Positions 1 to 5,854 of a stretch of DNA of 8,332 bases are shown here, one piece after another. The position numbers and the translations under genes were made by a program. The DNA comes from JANRKG01 sp033763635 (GTDB lineage Bacteria; Cyanobacteriota; Cyanobacteriia; GCF-001939115), in the NCBI GenBank assembly GCA_033763635.1, contig JANRKG010000506.1:1-8332 (forward strand). The letters run 5' to 3'. The notes beneath the pieces were generated by a model that did not search any database, was not told where the DNA came from, and worked only from the letters and a program-made list of their open reading frames with translations. Every line of letters begins with the position of its first letter. Position 1 is the stretch's first letter.

Positions 1-83
1 TGAATCTCAGACCACCTTTTCCTGATGTTTGACGGAATGACCAGGGTTAGAGCAATTTTTCTCTCACCAATAAAACAGCCCTG

Positions 84-198
84 CCTCCTGGGAGGGGTGG
101 CCGTAGGCCGGGGTGGGTCAGGGGATCGGGTAATTCGCAGACCCTTTGCAAACTCCTTTCGCAAAGGCTAAACCCACCCCTACCCCTCCCAGGAGGGG
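84..198. repeat. GC-rich imperfect inverted repeat, REP-like
   Basis: The left arm (84-98 plus 110-118) and right arm (172-196) are reverse complements, apart from an 11-base insert in the left arm at 99-109 (GGCC-GTA-GGCC, itself able to fold) and one unpaired base on the right. Between the arms lies a second stem, CCTTTGC at 143-149 with GCAAAGG at 161-167. The whole would fold into a large branched hairpin. It sits about 55 bases past the stop codon of the minus-strand stomatin gene, so it could end that transcript, but there is no T-tract on the far side. The CCTCCTGGGAGGGG / GGGGTGGG composition resembles dispersed intergenic repeats of cyanobacterial genomes (from memory, not searched). 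The rest of 1-253 shows nothing I can name. Confidence 0.7.
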
Positions 199-253
199 AT
201 TTAAGAAGATCCGTAGACACGAGGGAACGTTTATGGACCCCATCTGCAATTCC

Positions 254-1207
254 CTATCCCTTATAGACTCCCCCTTCGGTGACGATCGACTTCATTCCTT
301 CTAAAGTGGCGGGAATCGTTCTGGGGTCCATAAACATCACCTTGCTGCTGTCACTGGACCCAATCTTTTGACCCATATCGATATACCGCTGGGCCAGGAG
401 AAATTGCAGCACTTCACGGGCGGCAGGGTCACTGTGAACCGTTTTGGCAATAATTTGCAGTGCCTCAGCCGTAGCCTGGGCTTTGAGAACCTCCTGTTGC
501 CGATCGGCCTGTGCCCGCAGAACCGTACTTTCCTGTTGGGCTTTTGCTTCCAAAACGACCGCTTTTTGACGGGCTTCTGCCTCTAACACCTGGGCATCTG
601 CTTTGCCTCTTGCCGTATTCACGGCTGCTTCCCGCTCCCCTTCAGACGTGAGAATTGCGGCCCGTTTCCTCCGTTCTGCCGACATTTGGAGTTCCATCGC
701 ATCCTGTACTGCCTTAGCAGGGACAATATCCCGCAGTTCAACCCGAACTACTTTTACGCCCCAGGAATCGGTGATTTCGTCCAACTCTTGCAGCAAAATC
801 TCGTTAATCTGGGAACGGGCGGTAAAGGTTTCATCCAGTTCCAACTTCCCGATCTCAGATCGGACCTGGGTTTGTACTGTATTCACCATTGCGAACTCTA
901 ACTTTTGCACCTTGTAGTAGGCTTTTTCCATATCTACAATGCGCCAGTAAACGACCGCATCTACCGTGATTGAAACGTTGTCGCGGGTAATACAGGGTTG
1001 GGGCGGCACATCCAGCACCTTTTCCCGAATCGTTTCTTGATACACAATTCGGTCCAGAACGGGGAAAACGATATTCATCCCGTGAGTCAGCTTCTTGTTG
1101 TAGCTTCCTAGACGCTCCACAAGTGCTTCATTCCCCTGGCTGATGACTTTGACGCTGGAAAGCGCTGCGCTTCCTCCTAAAAAGACCAGGATCAACCATC
1201 CCCACAT
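254..1207 (-). CDS. Stomatin/slipin-type SPFH (band 7) membrane protein
   Basis: This 317-residue protein belongs to the SPFH/band 7 superfamily, close to bacterial paraslipins, QmcA and the cyanobacterial stomatin homologue. Such proteins form membrane-bound oligomeric scaffolds thought to organise lipid microdomains and modulate proteases. Visible features in order: one N-terminal hydrophobic anchor (about residues 2-19); the band 7 core starting at VISQGNEALVERLG, with the typical G-MN-VFPVLDR and RDNVSITVDAVVYWRI segments; the helical stretch ending in SAERRKRA near 180; then a long Ala/Glu/Gln-rich coiled coil to about 250 built from EA-A-Q-type units; and a C-terminal MFMDPRTIPATLEGM segment. 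Length is normal for the family. The ATG is preceded by GGAGG (1218-1214) at six bases spacing. The gene lies 74 bases downstream of nfeD on the same strand, the usual NfeD-stomatin arrangement. Family call is firm; exact subfamily is not. Confidence 0.93.
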   Translation of the reverse strand: MWGWLILVFLGGSAALSSVKVISQGNEALVERLGSYNKKLTHGMNIVFPVLDRIVYQETIREKVLDVPPQPCITRDNVSITVDAVVYWRIVDMEKAYYKVQKLEFAMVNTVQTQVRSEIGKLELDETFTARSQINEILLQELDEITDSWGVKVVRVELRDIVPAKAVQDAMELQMSAERRKRAAILTSEGEREAAVNTARGKADAQVLEAEARQKAVVLEAKAQQESTVLRAQADRQQEVLKAQATAEALQIIAKTVHSDPAAREVLQFLLAQRYIDMGQKIGSSDSSKVMFMDPRTIPATLEGMKSIVTEGGVYKG

Positions 1208-1281
1208 AGCAAGCCTCCGTTTTAGAGTGTTTAATGTAAAACCCGTGTTTTTGATTGATTTGCTGATGATTGGTTTGTTTA

Positions 1282-1707
1282 TTAATCCAAAAGTTTTTGC
1301 GGCAAAACCAGAAGGGTTGTTCCCTTCCGACCCACGACGTAAACTCTTTGGTTTGGCTCGATCGCCAGATGCTCATCATCACAACGAGCTTGCCAGGAAT
1401 TTCCCTCATACAACACTCGCCCGGTCGCGCCAGGGAGAATGGCTGTCAGAGTTTTTGCCTCAACAGCGTCAATATTTCGGGCTGCTTTGGGAGGGCGGAT
1501 AAAGCGTCGGCTCAGGAAAAAGAGTCCCAGAGAGAGGATCATCCAGACCAGCACTTGTAGGCCCAAGTAAGGCACCACCAGGGAAAAAAGCGCTACTGCC
1601 AGCGCACTGATCCCCATGACAAAGGCGATGAATGCCGTAGGCAAAACCAGTTCGCTGGCACAGAGAATTGCTCCAGCCACCAGCCAGATTAATGTGAAAC
1701 TCACCAT
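1282..1707 (-). CDS. Short NfeD-family membrane protein (NfeD1b-like)
   Basis: This 141-residue protein has the short NfeD layout: three hydrophobic segments (roughly residues 5-25, 28-45 and 48-66), a basic RRFIRPPK stop-transfer at 67-74, and a C-terminal beta-rich OB-fold domain (about 85-138) with the hallmark GATGRVLYEG-SW and RVYVVGRKGTTLLVLP strands. It lacks the ClpP-like protease domain of long NfeD proteins. The family works with stomatins at the membrane, the OB domain probably being the contact surface (family knowledge). The frame stays open to a GTG at 1770, giving 21 extra residues; I prefer the ATG at 1707 because it starts just before the first membrane segment, as in homologues, although no strong Shine-Dalgarno precedes either start. 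It is the first gene of a probable two-gene operon with the stomatin. Confidence 0.88.
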   Translation of the reverse strand: MVSFTLIWLVAGAILCASELVLPTAFIAFVMGISALAVALFSLVVPYLGLQVLVWMILSLGLFFLSRRFIRPPKAARNIDAVEAKTLTAILPGATGRVLYEGNSWQARCDDEHLAIEPNQRVYVVGRKGTTLLVLPQKLLD

Positions 1708-1932
1708 GATGTCAGACGTTAATATCCCAAGAGAAATATGTCCCCACTGAAAGCGCTGGTTCGATCGCACCCCGTTGAAACTTTGTGTATTGTGTATGAT
1801 GTCTAACTAAATCTCGCAAATCACTCCTTGAGGTCATCCTGGCGATAACAAAGATACAACTGAGTTGCAACCAATCTAGCCCAGCTTGTAGCCTCCTGGT
1901 CTTGCAAGCAACTTAACTTTAAGGATTTGCCC
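1708..1932. other. Divergent intergenic region, nfeD / PP2C
   Basis: This 225-base gap separates the minus-strand nfeD/stomatin unit from the plus-strand phosphatase and must hold both promoters. Visible are a tandem 7-base repeat TGTGTAT (1784-1797), TTGAAA at 1775-1780 followed by TATGAT at 1795-1800 (spacing of only 14, so a poor sigma-70 match), and a small palindrome CAACT-G-AGTTG at 1857-1867. AAGGA at 1921-1925 is the ribosome binding site of the phosphatase. No promoter can be assigned with confidence. Confidence 0.5.
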
Positions 1933-4023
1933 ATGACTCGCCCTGACCCAGTTATTGACTGCCCAAATCCCCACTGCCCTGATCCGGTCAATCCACTTGG
2001 TCAACTCGTCTGTCGTAGTTGTGAAACCCGTCTGGTCTATCGCTATCTCTGGGCAACGGGTGCAGTGGCCGAGTCGTTTGCATCTGGGGAGCGGGTGGCC
2101 GATCGCTACTATGTGGTCTCTCCTCAAGTTTGGCTGGATACCCAACCCGCCCGTTCTCCGGATGTTCCGGACTGGCTCCCCGATGAAATTACGCCTTACT
2201 TGAAACTGTTTCCCCATCGCCTCCATATTCCTGAAGTGTATGGGTTTTGCTCTAGTCGTCCAGAAGTTCCGATGGCGGACGTTCTGCTACTGGAAAACGT
2301 CCCTGTGGATTCTAAGGGTCAGTTCTGCCCGTCCCTTGCCGAGGCATGGCATGATGCCCCTCCTGCGCGTCAGGTGTACTGGCTCTGGCAAATCCTGCAA
2401 CTCTGGTCCCCCCTCTATCGCTTAGGAGTTGCCTCTAGCTTGCTGGTGGTTGACAACCTGCGGGTGGAAGGATGGCGAGTCCGACTGAAGGAGTTATTTC
2501 GCGATGGCGGGACTGTTGAGGAGGTGGTGAAGGCTGCTGTCCCCGAACCTACAGAAAGCTTCGAAGATGAGACAGACACGACGATCGGATTTGCCCAAAC
2601 GCCGCCCCCCCCTTCCCTGCTACTGCTGCCTAAACGGTTTACCCATCCGCCCACCCTCCAGGCCCTTGCCGATAGTTGGTTTCCTTTTGCATTAGGGGCA
2701 CACTCTAGCGTTTCCAGACACCTTCAAGATCTCTGTGAACAGCTTCAGTTAAGTGATACGGCCCTACAACCGGAATCTGCTGACAACCCTGAACCCGGTG
2801 TAGGTCTTTCCAGCCCTGGCAACGTTCCCCCCGGAATCGTCACTCAACTCAACACCTTACTGTTGGAACAGGCCGCGCAATTGCCTCTGAAAATTCAAGT
2901 TTTGGGGCTATCCGATAAGGGGCCGCAACGATCGCACAATGAGGATACCTGTTACCCTACCCTGACAGACCTACAGGCCCCTGAACCCAATTCTCATCCG
3001 CTTCCATTCCATCTCAGCCTGGTGTGTGATGGGATTGGGGGCCATGAAGGCGGTGAAGTTGCTAGTCAGATGGCGGTTCAGTCCCTCAAGTTACAAATGC
3101 AAGCACTGCTTAAAGAAATTGATGAACAAACAGAGGTTCTTGATCCGGATCTGGTGATGGAGCAGATGCAAGCCGCCATCCGAGTTGCTAATAACCTGAT
3201 CTCAGCCCAAAACAATGCTCAGGGGCGAGAATCGCGTCAACGAATGGGCACAACGCTGATCATGGCTCTGCAATTGCCTCAGAAAATTCACACGCGATCG
3301 GGCACAACCCTGACCAATGCCCATGAGATTTACCTGGCTTCTGTCGGGGATAGCCGCGCCTACTGGCTGTCTCCTTATTCCTGTAGCCTGCTCAACGTCG
3401 ATGATGATGTGGCCTCCCGTGAAGTGCGACTCGGACGGGCACTGTATCGAGAAGCCCTGAAGCGATCGGATGCAGGGGCACTGACTCAGGCATTGGGAAC
3501 GCGGAACGCAGACTTTTTGCAAGCCGTGGTGCAACGCTTTATGGTTGAGGAAGACGGTATCCTGCTGCTCTGTTCCGATGGGCTGAGTGATAACGGCTGG
3601 GTGGAACAGCGCTGGGCTGAGTTTGCCCAACCCGTGCTCAAAGGCGTACTGCCTCTGGAATGGGCTGTACAATCCCTGGTAAACCTGGCAAACGAAAAAA
3701 ACGGGTATGACAATACCTCCGTCGTGATGGTGCGCTGCCAGGTGTCACCCGATCGCCCCCAACCCCTAACCCTCGCTGAACCAGCCACCCCTACCCGTCC
3801 TTTGGAAGACCTGTCCGAGGCATCCCGCGCCCTGTTATACGATGCCGAAGAAGAGCCAGATACAGTTCCTGATGTTGCCCCTTCCCCTCCTTCCAGGCGG
3901 AGGAAAGTAGCCCTCCTCATTCTGCTGGTGGTCTTGCTGTTAGGAGGAACCGCTGCCGCAGGAATTTGGTGGCAGTACTATGGTCCCGGTGCAGTACAAG
4001 AACGCCCAGTACCGGGAAAGTAG
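1933..4023 (+). CDS. PP2C-type Ser/Thr phosphatase with Cys4 N-terminus and C-terminal membrane anchor
   Basis: This 696-residue protein is probably a metal-dependent Ser/Thr protein phosphatase (PPM/PP2C). Seen in order: a four-cysteine motif C10-x4-C15-x11-C27-x2-C30, likely a zinc ribbon; residues about 35-200, which I do not firmly recognise but which carry ADVLLLENVPVD and LLVVDNLRVEGWRVRLKEL, reminiscent of the hinge and catalytic-loop regions of a degenerate protein kinase; a Pro/acidic linker; the PP2C domain (about 320-605); and a basic RRRK followed by one membrane helix (about 659-678) with a short tail. PP2C metal-site residues are all present: NED (E337, D338), DGIGG (D366), VGDSRAY (D473), LLCSDGLSD (D549) and the DNTS pair (D593, N594), so catalysis is expected. 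The topology suggests a cytoplasmic enzyme anchored in a membrane by its C-terminus. The ATG at 1933 follows AAGGA by seven bases; a TTG at 1927 in frame is less likely. The substrate is unknown. Confidence 0.9.
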   Translation: MTRPDPVIDCPNPHCPDPVNPLGQLVCRSCETRLVYRYLWATGAVAESFASGERVADRYYVVSPQVWLDTQPARSPDVPDWLPDEITPYLKLFPHRLHIPEVYGFCSSRPEVPMADVLLLENVPVDSKGQFCPSLAEAWHDAPPARQVYWLWQILQLWSPLYRLGVASSLLVVDNLRVEGWRVRLKELFRDGGTVEEVVKAAVPEPTESFEDETDTTIGFAQTPPPPSLLLLPKRFTHPPTLQALADSWFPFALGAHSSVSRHLQDLCEQLQLSDTALQPESADNPEPGVGLSSPGNVPPGIVTQLNTLLLEQAAQLPLKIQVLGLSDKGPQRSHNEDTCYPTLTDLQAPEPNSHPLPFHLSLVCDGIGGHEGGEVASQMAVQSLKLQMQALLKEIDEQTEVLDPDLVMEQMQAAIRVANNLISAQNNAQGRESRQRMGTTLIMALQLPQKIHTRSGTTLTNAHEIYLASVGDSRAYWLSPYSCSLLNVDDDVASREVRLGRALYREALKRSDAGALTQALGTRNADFLQAVVQRFMVEEDGILLLCSDGLSDNGWVEQRWAEFAQPVLKGVLPLEWAVQSLVNLANEKNGYDNTSVVMVRCQVSPDRPQPLTLAEPATPTRPLEDLSEASRALLYDAEEEPDTVPDVAPSPPSRRRKVALLILLVVLLLGGTAAAGIWWQYYGPGAVQERPVPGK

Positions 4024-4111
4024 GTAGGACATCAAATTAACAATTTACATTTCTAAGATGACCTATTAGCTCTCCTGATTTCACCAGCGATCCACTCTTG
4101 TGCAAAGATTT

Positions 4112-4143
4112 AGGGTGGATATTTAATTGCCACCCTGGGTGGC
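4112..4143 (+). promoter_or_regulatory. Competing stem-loops in the ftrV leader
   Basis: AGGGTGG (4112-4118) can pair with CCACCCT (4130-4136). The same right arm is also part of a perfect odd palindrome, GCCACCC-T-GGGTGGC (4129-4143). The two folds exclude each other and end eight bases before the AAGGAGG ribosome binding site (4152-4158) of ftrV. This could be a leader switch, the end of the phosphatase transcript (no T-tract follows), or a protein-binding site. The rest of the 139-base gap 4024-4162 shows nothing clear, and no -35/-10 pair stands out. Confidence 0.4.
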
Positions 4144-4162
4144 GTTTCGATAAGGAGGCTGG

Positions 4163-4387
4163 ATGGTTAGTGTAGGCGATCGGGTACGGGTAAAAGAATC
4201 TGTTGTGGTTTACCACTACCCTGAGCATCGGAACCAGCCTTTTGATATAAAGGGCCAGGAAGGGGAAGTCGTGGCACTGGTGCGCGAATGGCAGGGTCGT
4301 CCAGTCAGCGCAAATTTGCCTGTGATGGTAAAGTTTCCCAATAAGTTTAAGGCCCACTTTCACGAAACTGAGATTGAAGTCATTTAA
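4163..4387 (+). CDS. ftrV: Ferredoxin-thioredoxin reductase, variable (alpha) subunit
   Basis: This 74-residue protein is the variable subunit of ferredoxin-thioredoxin reductase. With the catalytic [4Fe-4S] subunit (FtrC, not in this window) it passes electrons from photosynthetically reduced ferredoxin to thioredoxin, switching enzymes on in the light. The variable chain is a small SH3-like barrel that braces the catalytic one. Recognition rests on the near full-length family pattern: VGDRVRVKESVVVYHYPEH at the start, then GQEGEVVALV, EWQGRPVSANLPVMVKF, and FKAHFHETEIEVI at the end. The length matches cyanobacterial FtrV (about 73-75), without the N-terminal extension of plant forms. The ATG follows a perfect AAGGAGG (4152-4158) by four bases, suggesting strong translation. 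It appears monocistronic: the phosphatase ends 139 bases upstream and the next gene is convergent. Confidence 0.96.
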   Translation: MVSVGDRVRVKESVVVYHYPEHRNQPFDIKGQEGEVVALVREWQGRPVSANLPVMVKFPNKFKAHFHETEIEVI

Positions 4388-4406
4388 CTGAGTCCTACCG
4401 CTCAGT
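4387..4406. terminator. Short hairpin shared by converging genes
   Basis: ACTGAG (4387-4392) and CTCAGT (4401-4406) pair around an eight-base loop. The left arm begins on the last base of the ftrV stop codon and the right arm covers the stop codon of the minus-strand gene (4402-4404). It is the only fold in this 14-base gap and may serve both transcripts. With six pairs and no T-tract on either side it is a weak terminator candidate. Confidence 0.4.
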
Positions 4407-4881
4407 CATCTGAAGGAACCTGTAGGGCGCGATCGAGGACTTCAAGAGCCTGTTGCGCCTGATTTTGGGCTTCGGAGTAGCGCAGATTCATTTGGGCAAA
4501 CCCTTTCAAAATCTTAAACCCTTCTCGCAATGTGGTTGCTTCCTCCTCTGTGATGTCCTTCTCTCCAAACAGGAGGTTGAGGTTAGCGCGGGCTTTTAAT
4601 GCTTCGGTTCGGGATTCCTGCATCCGGAGCCTCAAAGTCATAAAGGTATTGAGGGTCTGAATGGCCTGATTCACGGTTTCTTCCGCTTCTACCACGGGAG
4701 CAGCCTCTTTCACTTCAATAAATTGTCGGGGACCAAAATTTTCTGGCAGATCGATCGCCAGCGTTCCCTCATCCAGGAGGGTAAATAGCTGGTCCATTGC
4801 TTGTTCGCGTGTTTTGGCTGAATCCTTGCCGGAAACCGTCAAAATCACTTCAGGTGCTTGTGCAAAAGTATACTGAACCAT
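4402..4881 (-). CDS. Conserved-looking protein of unknown function, 159 residues
   Basis: I do not recognise this protein. It has no signal peptide, membrane segment or cysteine. Residues 1-60 begin with a strand-like MVQYTFAQAPEVILTVSG, then KTREQAMDQLFTLLDEG and DLPENFGPRQFIEV, which look like a small folded alpha/beta domain. Residues about 65-155 are strongly helical and rich in Ala, Gln, Glu, Leu and Arg, possibly helical hairpins, and the C-terminus is acidic. The start is supported by AAGAGG ten bases upstream of the ATG, a Shine-Dalgarno that overlaps the stop codon of the small gene before it, so the two are probably co-transcribed and perhaps translationally coupled. A CGATCG core at 4752 and base use like its neighbours argue against recent transfer. 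It is clearly coding in style; function is open. Confidence 0.8.
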   Translation of the reverse strand: MVQYTFAQAPEVILTVSGKDSAKTREQAMDQLFTLLDEGTLAIDLPENFGPRQFIEVKEAAPVVEAEETVNQAIQTLNTFMTLRLRMQESRTEALKARANLNLLFGEKDITEEEATTLREGFKILKGFAQMNLRYSEAQNQAQQALEVLDRALQVPSDD

Positions 4882-4895
4882 ACTTGAATAGCCTC

Positions 4896-5021
4896 TTAAG
4901 AAAGAAAAGAGTTGTGAAGGAAATAAGCAATTCCTGAAACGTGGTTCACGGTTGCTGGCCCAATCCCTAGAGAGAGAATGACCAGGAGAAATGGTATCAC
5001 AAAATCGTACAAACGTACCAT
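4896..5021 (-). CDS. Small single-pass membrane protein, 41 residues (predicted)
   Basis: This short frame starts MVRLYDFVIPFLLVILSLG and ends in HNSFLS. It has one hydrophobic segment (about residues 7-24) and a second, mildly hydrophobic stretch, with a basic residue near the N-terminus. It ends 14 bases before the 159-residue gene, whose ribosome binding site overlaps its TAA. The frame remains open upstream to 5153, but those 44 residues look non-coding, so I take the internal ATG at 5021; its ribosome binding site is weak (AGATAGAAG-like). Tiny one-helix proteins are common in cyanobacterial photosynthetic complexes, but I cannot match this one to any Psb, Psa or Pet subunit. It may be a real small gene or chance. 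Confidence 0.5.
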   Translation of the reverse strand: MVRLYDFVIPFLLVILSLGIGPATVNHVSGIAYFLHNSFLS

Positions 5022-5083
5022 GTTTTTATTGCTTCTATCTTTAGATATCCACCCTAAGGTAGAGGACGATAGATAGGGGTTAG

Positions 5084-5089
5084 ATTGTA
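5084..5089 (-). promoter_or_regulatory. Candidate -10 element for the 41/159-residue gene pair
   Basis: On the minus strand TACAAT lies here, about 60 bases upstream of the ATG at 5021. The -35 region is poor (CTTGCT at 16 bases). It is the best match I see upstream of this pair and remains a weak call. Confidence 0.25.
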
Positions 5090-5279
5090 GGATTAACCTA
5101 GTGATAGCAAGTGAAAAAGGCAACCTTCCTGGGAGTGCTGACTTCAGAGCCAATCTTTAAGAGCGGTTTTCTGGATAAAGTGCCTCCAGGTTTTTTTTAT
5201 TTTGATTTTTTGAATGTATCTTTTGGGTGACAATTTGGTTTGCTCGATCGTTTGATCTAGTAGGGAACCCGTCATTAAT

Positions 5280-5313
5280 TTGACATCAAGTAGCCAGTAG
5301 ATTTTGCTATAGA
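5280..5313 (+). promoter_or_regulatory. Candidate promoter for a long sigma-factor leader
   Basis: A perfect TTGACA lies at 5280-5285 and an extended -10, TG-C-TATAGA, at 5305-5313. The spacing of 22 is longer than the usual 16-18, so they may not work together; the extended -10 could act alone. Transcription from here would give a leader of more than 500 bases before the sigma factor. TATAAA at 5415-5420 is another possible -10 without a matching -35. Confidence 0.25.
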
Positions 5314-5328
5314 GAATCTGCATCCTGT

Positions 5329-5362
5329 TCTCTATTCAAATCTCTATTCAAATTAGAGATTT
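5329..5362. repeat. 12-bp tandem duplication forming a stem-loop
   Basis: TCTCTATTCAAA occurs twice in perfect tandem (5329-5340 and 5341-5352). The second copy, with what follows, makes a nine-pair stem: AAATCTCTA (5338-5346) with TAGAGATTT (5354-5362) around a seven-base loop. Just after it GTAGCT (5367-5372) pairs with AGCTAC (5390-5395). Confidence 0.65.
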
Positions 5363-5427
5363 ATCTGTAGCTAAGAAGTGCAGAAATCAAGCTACGGAAA
5401 AAACAAGGTAGAAGTATAAAATAACCG

Positions 5428-5519
5428 AAAAATTAGAACCTCCAGGGTTCAAAATCAGTCTCAGTAATTCTCTCAAATGGTAGAGAGAGAGTTCAGGGTT
5501 CTTATGAGATTCTAATTTT
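5428..5519. repeat. Nested inverted repeat of about 90 bp
   Basis: The outer arms AAAATTAGAA (5429-5438) and TTCTAATTTT (5510-5519) are perfect reverse complements. Inside, TCTCTC (5469-5474) pairs with GAGAGA (5483-5488) around AAATGGTA. GAACC (5436-5440) can pair either with GGTTC at 5446-5450 or with the second GGTTC at 5497-5501, both within a repeated CAGGGTTC; TCTCA (5459-5463) can pair with TGAGA (5505-5509). The element could be a structured leader, a small RNA or a remnant of a miniature inverted-repeat element; no target-site duplication is obvious. Confidence 0.6.
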
Positions 5520-5551
5520 GAAAAGAATTAGCTATAGGTGTTTTCTCATAA

Positions 5552-5570
5552 AACTCTTGGAGTTACTCCA
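5552..5570. repeat. Overlapping palindromes
   Basis: AACTC-TTG-GAGTT (5552-5564) and TGGAGT-T-ACTCCA (5558-5570) share the GGAGT block, so only one can form at a time. As DNA, the second is a plausible site for a dimeric regulator; as RNA, the two are competing hairpins. Confidence 0.45.
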
Positions 5571-5688
5571 TCCTCCATCTTTCCTAAAAAATTTAAGCTT
5601 GATGAATTCTATTTTGTAATTCAGCCCACAAAGAGATCCCATTGAGCATGATTTTATTCCCATCACAAACTTTTGTTGAGTAAAGGCA

Positions 5689-5750
5689 TAAGAATTTGCT
5701 TCTTACGAGTGTAAGTGGCATGCTTTGAGGCAGATTTTTTCGACCGTAAG
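5689..5750. repeat. Three mutually exclusive short stems
   Basis: TAAGAA (5689-5694) pairs with TTCTTA (5700-5705); CTTAC (5702-5706) pairs with GTAAG (5711-5715); and CTTACG (5702-5707) pairs with CGTAAG (5745-5750), enclosing a six-T run at 5735-5740. All use the same central CTTAC block. The region lies about 100 bases before the sigma-factor start. AT-rich sequence forms short stems by chance, so significance is uncertain. Confidence 0.4.
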
Positions 5751-5854
5751 GATTTAAATCTGTCCATTCAGGAGCTTCAATCAATCTAAATATCATCCCA
5801 AAGATTGAGTCTTAACCGTTGCACAAATCAGTAAACCATCTTGGAATTTTCGCT

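Larger units (their letters stand above)
5022..5854. other. Long AT-rich gap upstream of the sigma factor
   Basis: About 830 bases hold no convincing protein gene. The largest open frame (minus strand, 5593-5796, 67 codons) has no ribosome binding site and looks random. Composition is clearly more AT-rich than the flanking genes, with T-runs at 5192-5199 and 5209-5214, and only one CGATCG (5245). At least four groups of small inverted repeats lie between 5329 and 5750 and are listed separately. The gap must carry the promoter of the minus-strand pair at its left end and that of the sigma factor somewhere to the right; it could also contain a small RNA gene. Confidence 0.6.

Noticed and set aside
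1708..1770. GTG start giving NfeD 21 more residues
   Set aside because: The extension is polar, has no proper ribosome binding site and is not expected in short NfeD proteins.
3202..3920. Two long minus-strand frames opposite the phosphatase gene
   Set aside because: They are complements of the PP2C coding sequence in other frames, with low-complexity products and no start signals.
5022..5153. N-terminal extension of the 41-residue frame to 85 residues
   Set aside because: The added 44 residues look random, and a better start lies directly before the hydrophobic segment.
5192..5199. T8 run as an intrinsic terminator
   Set aside because: The only stem before it has four pairs (CTGG/CCAG) and no plus-strand gene leads into it.
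5477..5515. 12-codon upstream frame inside the nested inverted repeat
   Set aside because: No Shine-Dalgarno and too short to separate from chance; not called as a leader peptide.
5593..5796. Minus-strand open frame of 67 codons upstream of the sigma factor
   Set aside because: No ribosome binding site, no domain or membrane segment, and composition like the surrounding non-coding DNA.
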